From: Chersky-840 sp963838775
GTDB lineage: Bacteria; Actinomycetota; Acidimicrobiia; Acidimicrobiales; UBA8190
DNA length: 64,000 nucleotides
Assembly: GCA_963838775.1 (NCBI GenBank)
Contig: CAWISP010000026.1
Span: forward strand, 124,001-188,000
Direction: 5' to 3'
The translations under genes and the position numbers were made by a program. Each line of letters starts with the position of its first letter. Position 1 is the stretch's first letter. A model generated the notes under the pieces. The model did no database searches. It saw only the letters and a list, made by a program, of their open reading frames with translations, and was not told the DNA's origin. This document shows positions 34,464 through 42,562 of the stretch, piece by piece.

Positions 34464-36691
34464 CTACGCGCGCAGCGCGACGGTCACCTCGATCTCCACC
34501 GCTCCCCCCCGGGGCAACGCCGCCACCCCGATGGCGGACCGGGTGTGGCGACCGTCGTCCCCGAAGACGCGGTGGAGCAACCGGCTCGCTCCGTCGACCA
34601 CGGCAGGTTGCTCGTGGAAGTCCGGGGTCGAGGCGACGAAGCCCGTGACGGTGAGGACGCGGGCCACGCGGTCGAGACTGCCGAGCTCGTGTTCGAGCAC
34701 GGCCAGGGCGTTGAGCGCGCACACCTCCGCCGCCTGCGCACCTTGCTCCACGGTGACGTCGTCGCCGAGCGTGCCCACACAGGTGAGCTCACCCTCGATG
34801 CGCGGGAGCTGGCCGGAGGTCCGAGCCACATCCCCGTGCACGACCACGGCGTCGAGCGGGTCGTGCGGAGGATGCGGTCCGTGCAGGGTCAGTCCGAGTG
34901 TGGTCAGCCGTTGTGCGATACGTCCGCTAGAGGGTCGAGTGCTGGCGCGGTGGCTCCCCAGTTCGCCTGGGTCTCGACCAGGTACCTGTGGTGGCATTCT
35001 CAGCTCACCGACCCAAGACCCGCAGAAGGACGAACAGCGTCACTCCGTTTCCAGCACCCGCCCATCGAACTGTGCATGCGATTTGCCCGCACACAGCTCA
35101 CCGACGGTCTTCTCAGCATGGTTACGCAGCCTCCCCGACATCCGTGACGCTGGCACCAGGTGCGAGGTCGGCGCACCTGGGGTCAAGACCAGCGCAACGG
35201 GGCCGAGATGACTCCTTGGCCCTAGCCCATAGCCGTTGACAGAGTCCCCGTGCGCTAACAACGGGCATAGGCCCGCTGGGAGAGTTGGACCGGGCGGTCC
35301 CGGCCATGTCCTCGCACCTGGCTCTGTCGCCGGCGTGACCGAAGTCGGGGCCCTTCCCTCCCCTTGGGTTACTCCCAACGATCAGCAGTACTACGACCCC
35401 GCCTGACTTCCGCTTCCCTCCGCTCGACTTCACCACTGGCTTATACGAGCGGTCCTTGCTGACCAGGCTGGGAAGACGGATCTCTCCTGTTCCGAACCAA
35501 GCCATGTGCACGTGCCGCTCCCCATACCCCGGAAGGACCCGACCAGCGCATGTCCGGAACGCCAGTGGTCGAATGCTGCCTTCGCCGTGACGTGAGCGGC
35601 TCGGCTCCTCCGTTGTAACTGTGACGAGGCTGCAGGACTCGCGCCTGATGGCACTACGGCCCGCGCACTTGCTCCCTCCGAAGAGGCTTTTGACACCCCG
35701 CTCAGCCCGCCGCCTCTCAGCGACGGACCGGGGCCTGCTACCGGGCTCTCCGGCCTTTACCCGGGTGGGACTTGCACCCACTGGTCTGGTCCAGCTTTCA
35801 GGACGCACAGAGGGTCGAGTGCTGGCGCGGTGGCTCCCCAGTTCGCCTGGGTCTCGACCAGGTACCTGTGGTGGCATTCTCAGCTCACCGACCCAAGACC
35901 CGCAGAAGGACGAACAGCGTCACTCCGTTTCCAGCACCCGCCCATCGAACTGTGCATGCGATTTGCCCGCACACAGCTCACCGACGGTCTTCTCAGCATG
36001 GTTACGCAGCCTCCCCGACATCCGTGACGCTGGCACCAGGTGCGAGGTCGGCGCACCTGGGGTCAAGACCAGCGCAACGGGGCCGAGATGACTCCTTGGC
36101 CCTAGCCCATAGCCGTTGACAGAGTCCCCGTGCGCTAACAACGGGCATAGGCCCGCTGGGAGAGTTGGACCGGGCGGTCCCGGCCATGTCCTCGCACCTG
36201 GCTCTGTCGCCGGCGTGACCGAAGTCGGGGCCCTTCCCTCCCCTTGGGTTACTCCCAACGATCAGCAGTACTACGACCCCGCCTGACTTCCGCTTCCCTC
36301 CGCTCGACTTCACCACTGGCTTATACGAGCGGTCCTTGCTGACCAGGCTGGGAAGACGGATCTCTCCTGTTCCGAACCAAGCCATGTGCACGTGCCGCTC
36401 CCCATACCCCGGAAGGACCCGACCAGCGCATGTCCGGAACGCCAGTGGTCGAATGCTGCCTTCGCCGTGACGTGAGCGGCTCGGCTCCTCCGTTGTAACT
36501 GTGACGAGGCTGCAGGACTCGCGCCTGATGGCACTACGGCCCGCGCACTTGCTCCCTCCGAAGAGGCTTTTGACACCCCGCTCAGCCCGCCGCCTCTCAG
36601 CGACGGACCGGGGCCTGCTACCGGGCTCTCCGGCCTTTACCCGGGTGGGACTTGCACCCACTGGTCTGGTCCAGCTTTCAGGACGCACCAC
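34464..36691 (-). CDS. RidA-family protein split by tandem group II introns after its start codon
   Basis: Joining GTG at 36689-36691 directly to AGCGGACG at 34928 gives a clean 155-residue RidA/YjgF protein starting MSGRIAQRLTTLGLTL and containing SGQLPRIEGELTCVG, LNALAVLEHELGSLDRV and RSAIGVAALPRGGAVEIE, the family's active-site region. RidA proteins deaminate reactive enamine/imine intermediates from PLP enzymes. The coding part from 34464 to 34928 has no good start of its own. The insertion (34929-36688) is two 880-base group II introns in the same orientation. Expression therefore depends on intron splicing. The gene follows whiB by 23 bases. Confidence 0.75.
34929..35808 (-). mobile_element. 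group II intron, downstream copy (880 nt, vestigial ORF)
   Basis: On the minus strand the element begins GTGCGTCC and ends CCCTCT. Domain V is at 35067-35099: the AGC triad, an 8-bp lower stem, a two-base TG bulge and a 4-bp upper stem (TGCG/CGCA). Domain VI pairs GGGTGCTGG with CCAGCACTC and leaves a bulged A seven bases before the 3' end (base 34935), the expected branch point. The open frame inside (SYKPVVKSSGGKRKSGGVVV, TARSN, ARGLCQRLWARAKES) resembles the N-terminus of intron-encoded reverse transcriptases; the catalytic part is missing. This copy lacks a matching IBS1 because the other intron precedes it. Confidence 0.85.
35809..36688 (-). mobile_element. group II intron, upstream copy (880 nt, vestigial ORF)
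   Basis: A second copy that looks base-for-base the same as the one at 34929-35808, joined to it with no bases in between. Domain V is at 35947-35979 and the branch-point A at 35815. The exon just before it ends GCCGTG (36689-36694), the exact complement of CACGGC in intron domain I (36464-36469, minus strand), a good EBS1/IBS1 pair. So this copy has the proper 5' splice site and the other copy the proper 3' exon. No full reverse transcriptase gene lies in the window, so mobility and splicing would need a maturase in trans. Confidence 0.85.
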
Positions 36692-36714
36692 GGCCGCAGC
36701 GTAGGGCGCGGTGC

Positions 36715-36957
36715 TCAGGCCGACTTGCGACGCTGCCTCAGGATCCGACGGCGCTCGCGCTCGGTGGCTCCACCCCAGACGCCTTCGCGCTCGCGATGCG
36801 CCAGCGCGTGCTCGAGGCACGCCTGGCGGACCGGGCATACGGCGCAGATCGCCTTGGCCTCCTCGGCGTCCTCGTCGGACACCGGGTAAAAGGTCTCAGG
36901 GTCGATTCCCTGGCAGGCGGCTCTCTTGCGCCAACTGGCGACGGAGGGGGCGGTCAT
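36715..36957 (-). CDS. WhiB-family Fe-S transcriptional regulator
   Basis: An 80-residue Wbl protein. Four Cys ligands for a [4Fe-4S] cluster are in RAACQGIDPE and AICAVCPVRQACLEHA. The actinobacterial signature GVWGGATERERRRILRQRR follows, with a basic C-terminal tail for DNA binding. These regulators respond to redox or nitric oxide and act with the sigma factor. The ATG at 36957 has GAGGA upstream; a longer start at 36993 would add 12 non-conserved residues. ridA follows after 23 bases. Confidence 0.9.
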   Translation of the reverse strand: MTAPSVASWRKRAACQGIDPETFYPVSDEDAEEAKAICAVCPVRQACLEHALAHREREGVWGGATERERRRILRQRRKSA

Positions 36958-37035
36958 TGGAGTCACTTCCTCAAGCACTCTGTGTGTTTGCATTTTCGCT
37001 CATTGTGGCGTTTTCCGCCAATAGCCCAGTGACCA

Positions 37036-37049
37036 GGGACAATGGTCCC
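37036..37049. promoter_or_regulatory. palindrome upstream of whiB
   Basis: GGGACAATGGTCCC has perfect 5-base arms with a four-base centre, 79 bases upstream of the whiB start, and overlaps a second inverted pair (GACCA/TGGTC). It is a candidate operator in the 250-base spacer between whiB and the DUF3501 gene; a WhiB or other regulator may bind. No consensus is matched. I see no well-supported gene in the rest of this spacer. Confidence 0.3.
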
Positions 37050-37207
37050 CTCAGAGGAGAATCAGCGGAGCAACAAGTATGGCGCACGCTGATGACCGTG
37101 TAAAGAACACCCTGGTCACCCTGCGCCTCGCCGACCGGCTCCGCGCCGTCCGCCCGGTGCGGCGAGACGGCGCGCCGGGCGCGAACACGCTGGTGAGAGG
37201 GGTTCTG

Positions 37208-37843
37208 TTAGGGCCGGAGGTCGGTTAGAAGCTCGGTGCGGACAATTTCGGACAAGGTGGATTCGGCGCGGTACTCGGGGTGGTCGACCGCGACGGTCAC
37301 CGGGCCCGCCGCGAACCGCTCCACCTGGTCGGGGTCGAGGGTGAATCGGATGTAGTGCACCGATGCCGTGATCTCGGGCCTGGTGAGGGCCTCTTCGTGG
37401 GCGGCCTCGGGCACGGCCCGCACGACCGAACCGCCGTCTGGCCCCGCCCCGGCACCGGGCTCGAGCCCGGTGCCGCCCGGTGTGGCGGCGGGGAGCCCGA
37501 GGACCACGGCGTGCTCGATCCCCACCAGCCGGGGGAGCCAGTCCCGCAGGGCGTCCTCCCCCGTGAGCTCGATGAAGAGGGTGGCCGACAGCTCGCCGGG
37601 CTCGGGGATGAGCGCGTTGTAGACGTCGAGCTCCTTCTGGATCTGCTCGTCGGAGAACATCTTCTCGGCCCGCGCCATCTCCTGGATCTGTGAGCGCATG
37701 GTCTCGCGGTTCTCGAAGACGAGCGACACGATCGGTCCCACCGCCACGCGCCGGCGCTGCTTGAGCTCGATGACCTGGCGACGATAGGCATCGCGGTCGC
37801 GCTCATAGGCGCGCAGGTCGGCGATGTCATCGAGGGTGAGCAT
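37208..37843 (-). CDS. DUF3501 family protein
   Basis: A 211-residue protein. LTLDDIADLRAYERDRDAYR at the N-terminus and RRVAVGPIVSLVFENRETMRSQIQEMARAEKM are characteristic of DUF3501. Family members often lie beside rubrerythrin and Fur-type genes, as here. A low-complexity Gly/Pro insert (PGGTGLEPGAGAGPDGG) lies near residue 130. The function is unknown; context suggests oxidative-stress handling. The ATG at 37843 is chosen because conservation starts there. Confidence 0.8.
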   Translation of the reverse strand: MLTLDDIADLRAYERDRDAYRRQVIELKQRRRVAVGPIVSLVFENRETMRSQIQEMARAEKMFSDEQIQKELDVYNALIPEPGELSATLFIELTGEDALRDWLPRLVGIEHAVVLGLPAATPGGTGLEPGAGAGPDGGSVVRAVPEAAHEEALTRPEITASVHYIRFTLDPDQVERFAAGPVTVAVDHPEYRAESTLSEIVRTELLTDLRP

Positions 37844-37983
37844 GCGGGTACGGGCGTTCAATGCGGTGGTACTCCTGTCCGAGTTGCGTCGGGCCGGGCC
37901 GGGCCGGAACGAACCGGACCGGCCCACGCGCGCGACACCGGGGGCGAGCCGGTCCGACGCCGCTAACAGCGGCTCGAGGATGC

Positions 37984-38403
<420 letters not shown>

Positions 38404-38422
38404 AGTGTTCCCTTTCTCCTTC

Positions 38423-38479
38423 TTGGGTTGTGTTGATCGGATTCGGTTGTGCTGGTCGGCTTCGGTTGTGCTGGTCGGC
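38423..38479. repeat. three tandem 19-bp repeats in the rubrerythrin leader
   Basis: Two identical copies of TTCGGTTGTGCTGGTCGGC (38442-38460, 38461-38479) and a diverged copy (38423-38441) lie between the fur stop and the rubrerythrin start, 20 bases before the GTG. They could affect translation or mRNA stability, or bind a regulator. Confidence 0.8.
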
Positions 38480-38541
38480 CTGCTCGTCGGAGACTTCGTG
38501 GTGATCATTTATCGAATGGGTCGCTCGTGTGCCGTCGGGGT

Positions 38542-39006
38542 TCAGGTCCCGGCGGTGGCCTTCACCCGGCGCGATGACGGGCGCCGGCCTCGCCGGCAGT
38601 CACGGCAACGCCCGCGGAACACGACCTCGGCATCGCCCACGTCGAAGCCCTCGTCCGCGCCTGTCGGCACCGTGACGCTGCTGAAGTCGGCGTGGAGGTC
38701 GCGCACCTTGCCGCACCCGCGGCACACGAGATGGTGGTGTACCCCTTCCACATTGGGATCGAACCGGATCATGCCCGTCCCGAGGTCGAGCGCGGCGATC
38801 TCTCCCATGGCGGTGAGCTCGTGCAGGGTCTGGTAGACGGTCTTGAGCGAGATGGTCTCCATCTGGGCCCGGGCCGAGGCGTGGATCGACTCGGCCGTGG
38901 GATGACTCACGTCACCGTGCAGCACGCGGAAGATGCACTGGCGTTGGGCCGTGATCTTGCGCCCCTGGGCGCGGAACAGCGCGCTGAGCTCTTCGGGGGA
39001 TCGCAT
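38542..39006 (-). CDS. Fur/PerR-family metalloregulator
   Basis: A 154-residue regulator. The winged helix (about residues 10-75) contains ITAQRQCIFRVL and SLKTVYQTLHEL, the DNA-recognition helix. The metal-binding dimer domain has EGVHHHLVCRGCGKVRDL with the sensory His cluster and CxxC, and a second CRDC near the end for structural zinc. It is probably a PerR-type peroxide sensor, since rubrerythrin and DUF3501 follow; Fur or Zur roles are not excluded. A perfect palindrome 36 bases upstream is a likely autoregulatory site. Confidence 0.85.
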   Translation of the reverse strand: MRSPEELSALFRAQGRKITAQRQCIFRVLHGDVSHPTAESIHASARAQMETISLKTVYQTLHELTAMGEIAALDLGTGMIRFDPNVEGVHHHLVCRGCGKVRDLHADFSSVTVPTGADEGFDVGDAEVVFRGRCRDCRRGRRPSSRRVKATAGT

Positions 39007-39041
39007 GGCAGGATCGAGGTTAACACCAACGATTGTTTCTT

Positions 39042-39054
39042 GACAACCGTTGTC
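39042..39054. promoter_or_regulatory. perfect palindrome, candidate Fur/PerR box
   Basis: GACAACCGTTGTC has perfect 6-base arms around one central base, in the divergent spacer between fur and glpD. A TTGACA hexamer overlaps it at 39040-39045. Position beside a Fur-family gene suggests autoregulation; the sequence is not a canonical Fur box. Confidence 0.45.
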
Positions 39055-39141
39055 GAAATCTCGCGCTGCGGCGTCCCGGGGACGCCCATGGTGGCGGTTC
39101 GGGCGCCCGGTCCCCGGTTCCGGCTGTGGCAGGCTGGCGCG

Positions 39142-40971
39142 GTGCCGTCGGCCCGCGCCTCCGTGTCCCCGGCGCGAGGCCAATTCGACCGGTCCGAGGC
39201 GCTGGGCCGCCTCGAGCACGAGACCTTCGACGTGCTCGTGATCGGAGGCGGGATCACCGGGGCCGGTGTCGCCCTCGACGCCGCCTCGCGCGGGCTGCGC
39301 ACCGCGCTCGTGGAACGTCACGACTTCGCCTCGGGGACGTCGTCGAAGTCCTCGAAGATGGTGCACGGAGGACTGCGCTATCTCCAGCAGCGCGACTTCC
39401 GACTCGTCTACGAAGCGCTGCACGAACGCCAACGCCTGCTCGAGAACGCACCGCATCTCGTCGCTCCCCTACCCTTCCTCATCCCCCTGTTCGGTCGGGA
39501 CGGGATCGTGAGCAAGGGCGTGGCCCGCACCTACGCGACCGCCCTCACCCTCTACGACCTCACCGGGGGGTTGCGCATCGGCAAGCGCCACCGGCGCATC
39601 ACCCGGGCCGAGACACTGGCGCATCTCCCCACGCTGCGCACCGACCGCCTGGTGGCGGGCTTCATCTACTACGACGCCCGGGCCGACGACGCCCGGCTCA
39701 CCCTGGCTGTCGCCCGCACCGCCGCGCTGGACCACGGTGCCGTGATGGCCAATTACACCGAGGTGGTGGGCCTCGTCACCGACGCCTCGGGTGCGGTGAG
39801 GGGCGCCCGGGTGCGCCCGGCGGTCCCCGGGGTGGGCGCGTCGGGAACGGCCGCCGCCGGCGCCACCCTCGGCGGTGCGCCGTCGCAGACCGACGGCCCG
39901 GGTGCGCCCGACGCATCGGGCCATAATGCCGGGGGCGAGTTCGAGGTGCGGGCTCAGGTCGTGGTGAACGCCACAGGGGTGTGGGCCGACGAGGTGCGCG
40001 CCCTCGAGGAGCCGTCGCACCCGCACTCGATCCGACCCGCCAAGGGGATCCACGTCACCGTGCCGCGATCCAAGCTGCCCGCCGACATCGCGGCGGTCAT
40101 CCCTGTGCCCCGGGACCGGCGGTCGATCTTCGTGGTGCCGTGGCCCGACGGCGACGACGTGTACCTGGGGACCACCGACACCGACTGGGAGGGACCGCTC
40201 GACGACCCCGCCTGCCTTCCCGACGACGTCGACTACGTCCTCGACGCCGCCAACGGCGTCATCACCGAACCCATCGGGCGCGCCGACGTCACCGCGGTAT
40301 GGGCGGGCCTGCGCCCGTTGCTGGCTCCCGCCGCCGGGCACCACGTGAGCGACCGCACCGCCGACCTGTCGCGTCGCCACACCGTGCGCGTCTCGGCCCA
40401 CGGCATGGTCACGGTCACCGGCGGCAAGCTCACCACCTACCGGCGGATGGCCGAGGACACCGTGGACGTCGTGGTCAAGAGGATGGGCTCGGCGGCGCCG
40501 GCGGGGGCGCACCGATGCCGCACCAAGCACCTGGCCCTGCGCGGCGCGGCGGGCCTCGACGAGCTGCCCGGAGCGGGGGCGGCGGCGCGCCTCGGCGTCG
40601 CCGATGACGTCCTGGCCGCACTGGTGGGCCGCCACGGTGGCGACACCGCGGCCGTGCTCGAGCTGGCGTCGGGGCGACCCGAGCTGCTCGAACCCCTGGT
40701 GCCGGGCCTTCCCCATCTCCGCGCCGAAGCGGTGTGGGCGGTGCGCCACGAGATGGCGATGACCGTCGACGACATCCTGTCGCGCCGCACCCGCAGCGTG
40801 TTGCGGCGCGCCCTGGCCGCCGCCGAGGCCGCCCCCGCCGTTGCCGATCTCCTGGCCCCGGAATGGGGACGCGGCCGCGCCGACGCGGCCCGGGAGGCGG
40901 CGGCGTTCGCCGACCGGGCGCGACGCGACCTCGCCCGCGCCGGGCTCGACGCGGTGAGCACCGCCCCGTGA
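39142..40971 (+). CDS. glpD: glycerol-3-phosphate dehydrogenase (FAD)
   Basis: A 609-residue membrane-associated flavoenzyme that oxidises sn-glycerol 3-phosphate to dihydroxyacetone phosphate and feeds electrons to the quinone pool. FAD site: DVLVIGGGITGAGVALDAASRG. Family signatures: SSKSSKMVHGGLRYLQQRDF and RPAKGIHVTV; the C-terminal GlpD_C domain has WAVRHEMAMTVDDILSRRTR. A Gly/Ala-rich insert of about 45 residues (near residue 235) breaks the substrate domain. Start is uncertain: GTG 39142 or ATG 39088. The stop codon lies inside a short tandem repeat. Two further metabolic genes follow in the same direction. Confidence 0.9.
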   Translation: MPSARASVSPARGQFDRSEALGRLEHETFDVLVIGGGITGAGVALDAASRGLRTALVERHDFASGTSSKSSKMVHGGLRYLQQRDFRLVYEALHERQRLLENAPHLVAPLPFLIPLFGRDGIVSKGVARTYATALTLYDLTGGLRIGKRHRRITRAETLAHLPTLRTDRLVAGFIYYDARADDARLTLAVARTAALDHGAVMANYTEVVGLVTDASGAVRGARVRPAVPGVGASGTAAAGATLGGAPSQTDGPGAPDASGHNAGGEFEVRAQVVVNATGVWADEVRALEEPSHPHSIRPAKGIHVTVPRSKLPADIAAVIPVPRDRRSIFVVPWPDGDDVYLGTTDTDWEGPLDDPACLPDDVDYVLDAANGVITEPIGRADVTAVWAGLRPLLAPAAGHHVSDRTADLSRRHTVRVSAHGMVTVTGGKLTTYRRMAEDTVDVVVKRMGSAAPAGAHRCRTKHLALRGAAGLDELPGAGAAARLGVADDVLAALVGRHGGDTAAVLELASGRPELLEPLVPGLPHLRAEAVWAVRHEMAMTVDDILSRRTRSVLRRALAAAEAAPAVADLLAPEWGRGRADAAREAAAFADRARRDLARAGLDAVSTAP

Positions 40972-41005
40972 GCACCGCCCCTGTGAGCACCGCCCCAGTG
41001 AGCAC
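40953..41005. repeat. short tandem repeat over the glpD stop codon
   Basis: GTGAGCACCGCCCC occurs three times with one- to two-base spacers from 40953, followed by a fourth partial copy GTGAGCACGG. The array contains the glpD stop (TGA 40969-40971) and ends just before the next start at 41012. It may be slippage; length changes would alter the glpD C-terminus. Confidence 0.8.
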
Positions 41006-41011
41006 GGATCG

Positions 41012-42562
41012 ATGACGGGCGCGCCCACACCCGTGACGCCCCTCGACGCGCCAGCGGCCGAGGTCACCGAGCGCATCCCGGCCCCGCGCGTGCCGGTTGA
41101 CGACAACCTGCTCGCGCGCCTGAGGGCGGTGTGCGCCGAGGTGACGCTCGACGACGCGGCTCGTGCCGACGCCGGACGAGATTGGTGGCCGCTCGCCATC
41201 CGCTGGGCCACCCGTGGCGCCGTCCCGGCGCGTCCGGCCGTGGTGGCGCGTCCCACCGACGCCGCCCAGGTCGCCGCGGTGCTGGCCGCCTGCCACGGCG
41301 CCCGGGTGCCGGTCACGGCAGTCGCTGGTCGGTCCGGTGTGTGCGGCTCGAGCATCCCGCTCTTCGGCGGGGTGTCGATCGACCTGTGCGGGCTGTCGGG
41401 CATCGTCGACGTCGACACCACGTCGTTGCTGGCCGATGTCCGGCCGGGGACCTTCGGTCCCGACCTCGAGGCCGGGCTGCGCACCCACGACGTCACCCTC
41501 GGGCACTGGCCCCAGTCCATGGACCTCTCCACGGTGGGTGGCTGGGTCGCATGTCGCGGCGCCGGCCAGTACTCGAACCGCTACGGCAAGATCGAGGACA
41601 TGGTCACCGGCCTCGAGGTGGCGTTGGCCGATGGTCGCGTCATCCGCACCGGCGGTGTGGGGCCGCGCGCCGCGCTCGGTCCCGACCTGTCGCAGTTGTT
41701 CATCGGGTCGGAGGGGACGCTGGGGGTCATCACCGAGACCCAGGTGCGCCTGCATCCGGTGCCTCCCGCCGAAGGCCGGCGCGCCTACGGATTCGCCGGG
41801 TTCGCCGAGGGGCTCGAGGTGTGTCGCCGGGTGCTGCGGCGCGGCGCCACCCCGGCCGTGCTCCGTCTCTACGACCACACCGAGTCGGCCCGGAACTTCG
41901 ACGTGACCGACCAGAGTGCGCTCGTGGTCCTGGACGAAGCCGACGAAGGCCTGTTGGCGGCGACACTCGACGTCGTCGACGCCGAGTGCGCGGCGGCGGG
42001 GGCGCGACCGCTCGACGAGGCCCTCGTCGAGCGGTGGATGGGCCACCGCAACGACGTCTCGGCTCTGGCGCCGCTGTATCGCGCCGGCATCGTCGTGGAC
42101 ACCATCGAGATCGCGGCACGCTGGTCGGCTTTGCCCTCGCTCTACGACGCCTGTGTGTCGGCCCTCCTCGCCATGGACGGCACGTTGGCGGCGTCGGCGC
42201 ACCAGAGCCACGCCTATGGGGACGGGGCCTGTCTGTACTTCACCTTCGCGGGCCGCATGCCCGATCCACCGTCGGCGACGGCCGGAGCCGCCGGAGCCGC
42301 CGGCGATGCCGAGTCCGATGCGTGGGCGGAGGGCTACTACACCTCGGCGTGGCGCGTCGTCATGGACGCGGTGCGGGCCCACGGCGGCGCCATCAGCCAC
42401 CACCACGGGGTCGGCATCAACCGGGCCCGCTTCCTGGCCGACGCGCTCGGCCCCGCCTTCGACGTCCTCGTCGGCCTCAAAGAGGCCCTCGACCCGCGCG
42501 GGATCCTCAACCCGGGGAAGCTCGGGCTGCCGTCGCCGTTCGGTGAGGCCCTGTGGCCGTGA
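41012..42562 (+). CDS. FAD-linked oxidase, alkyl-DHAP synthase-like (AGPS)
   Basis: A 516-residue flavoprotein. The PCMH FAD domain (about residues 70-260) has VVARPTDAAQVAAVLAACHG and DLSTVGGWVACRGAGQYSNRYGKIEDMV. The C-terminal domain carries the ISHHHGVG motif, which matches the HHH of eukaryotic alkyldihydroxyacetonephosphate synthase, along with KEALDPRGILNPGKLG. AGPS makes the ether bond from acyl-DHAP. An actinobacterial homologue near glpD is known (Rv2251 type). Whether this one makes ether lipids is inference. Its stop overlaps the next gene. Confidence 0.75.
   Translation: MTGAPTPVTPLDAPAAEVTERIPAPRVPVDDNLLARLRAVCAEVTLDDAARADAGRDWWPLAIRWATRGAVPARPAVVARPTDAAQVAAVLAACHGARVPVTAVAGRSGVCGSSIPLFGGVSIDLCGLSGIVDVDTTSLLADVRPGTFGPDLEAGLRTHDVTLGHWPQSMDLSTVGGWVACRGAGQYSNRYGKIEDMVTGLEVALADGRVIRTGGVGPRAALGPDLSQLFIGSEGTLGVITETQVRLHPVPPAEGRRAYGFAGFAEGLEVCRRVLRRGATPAVLRLYDHTESARNFDVTDQSALVVLDEADEGLLAATLDVVDAECAAAGARPLDEALVERWMGHRNDVSALAPLYRAGIVVDTIEIAARWSALPSLYDACVSALLAMDGTLAASAHQSHAYGDGACLYFTFAGRMPDPPSATAGAAGAAGDAESDAWAEGYYTSAWRVVMDAVRAHGGAISHHHGVGINRARFLADALGPAFDVLVGLKEALDPRGILNPGKLGLPSPFGEALWP

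Noticed and set aside
32520..35147. 875-codon plus-strand frame opposite trpD and the acyl-CoA dehydrogenase
   Set aside because: The minus strand carries well-conserved enzymes; the plus-strand frame has no domain and runs into the intron.
35122..35877. 251-codon open frame crossing the junction of the two introns, and a similar one at 36002-36838
   Set aside because: They run through both intron copies and non-coding RNA domains; only a short inner part resembles a maturase N-terminus, so no intact protein is supported.
37079..37228. Possible 49-residue ORF (MAHADDRVKNTLV...) with GGAG upstream
   Set aside because: It overlaps the 3' end of DUF3501, has no recognisable similarity and a biased Arg/Val composition; too weak to call a gene.
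39469..41532. 687-codon antisense frame over glpD and the AGPS-like gene
   Set aside because: Long antisense frames are common in high-GC DNA; no motif was found and the sense genes are strongly supported.
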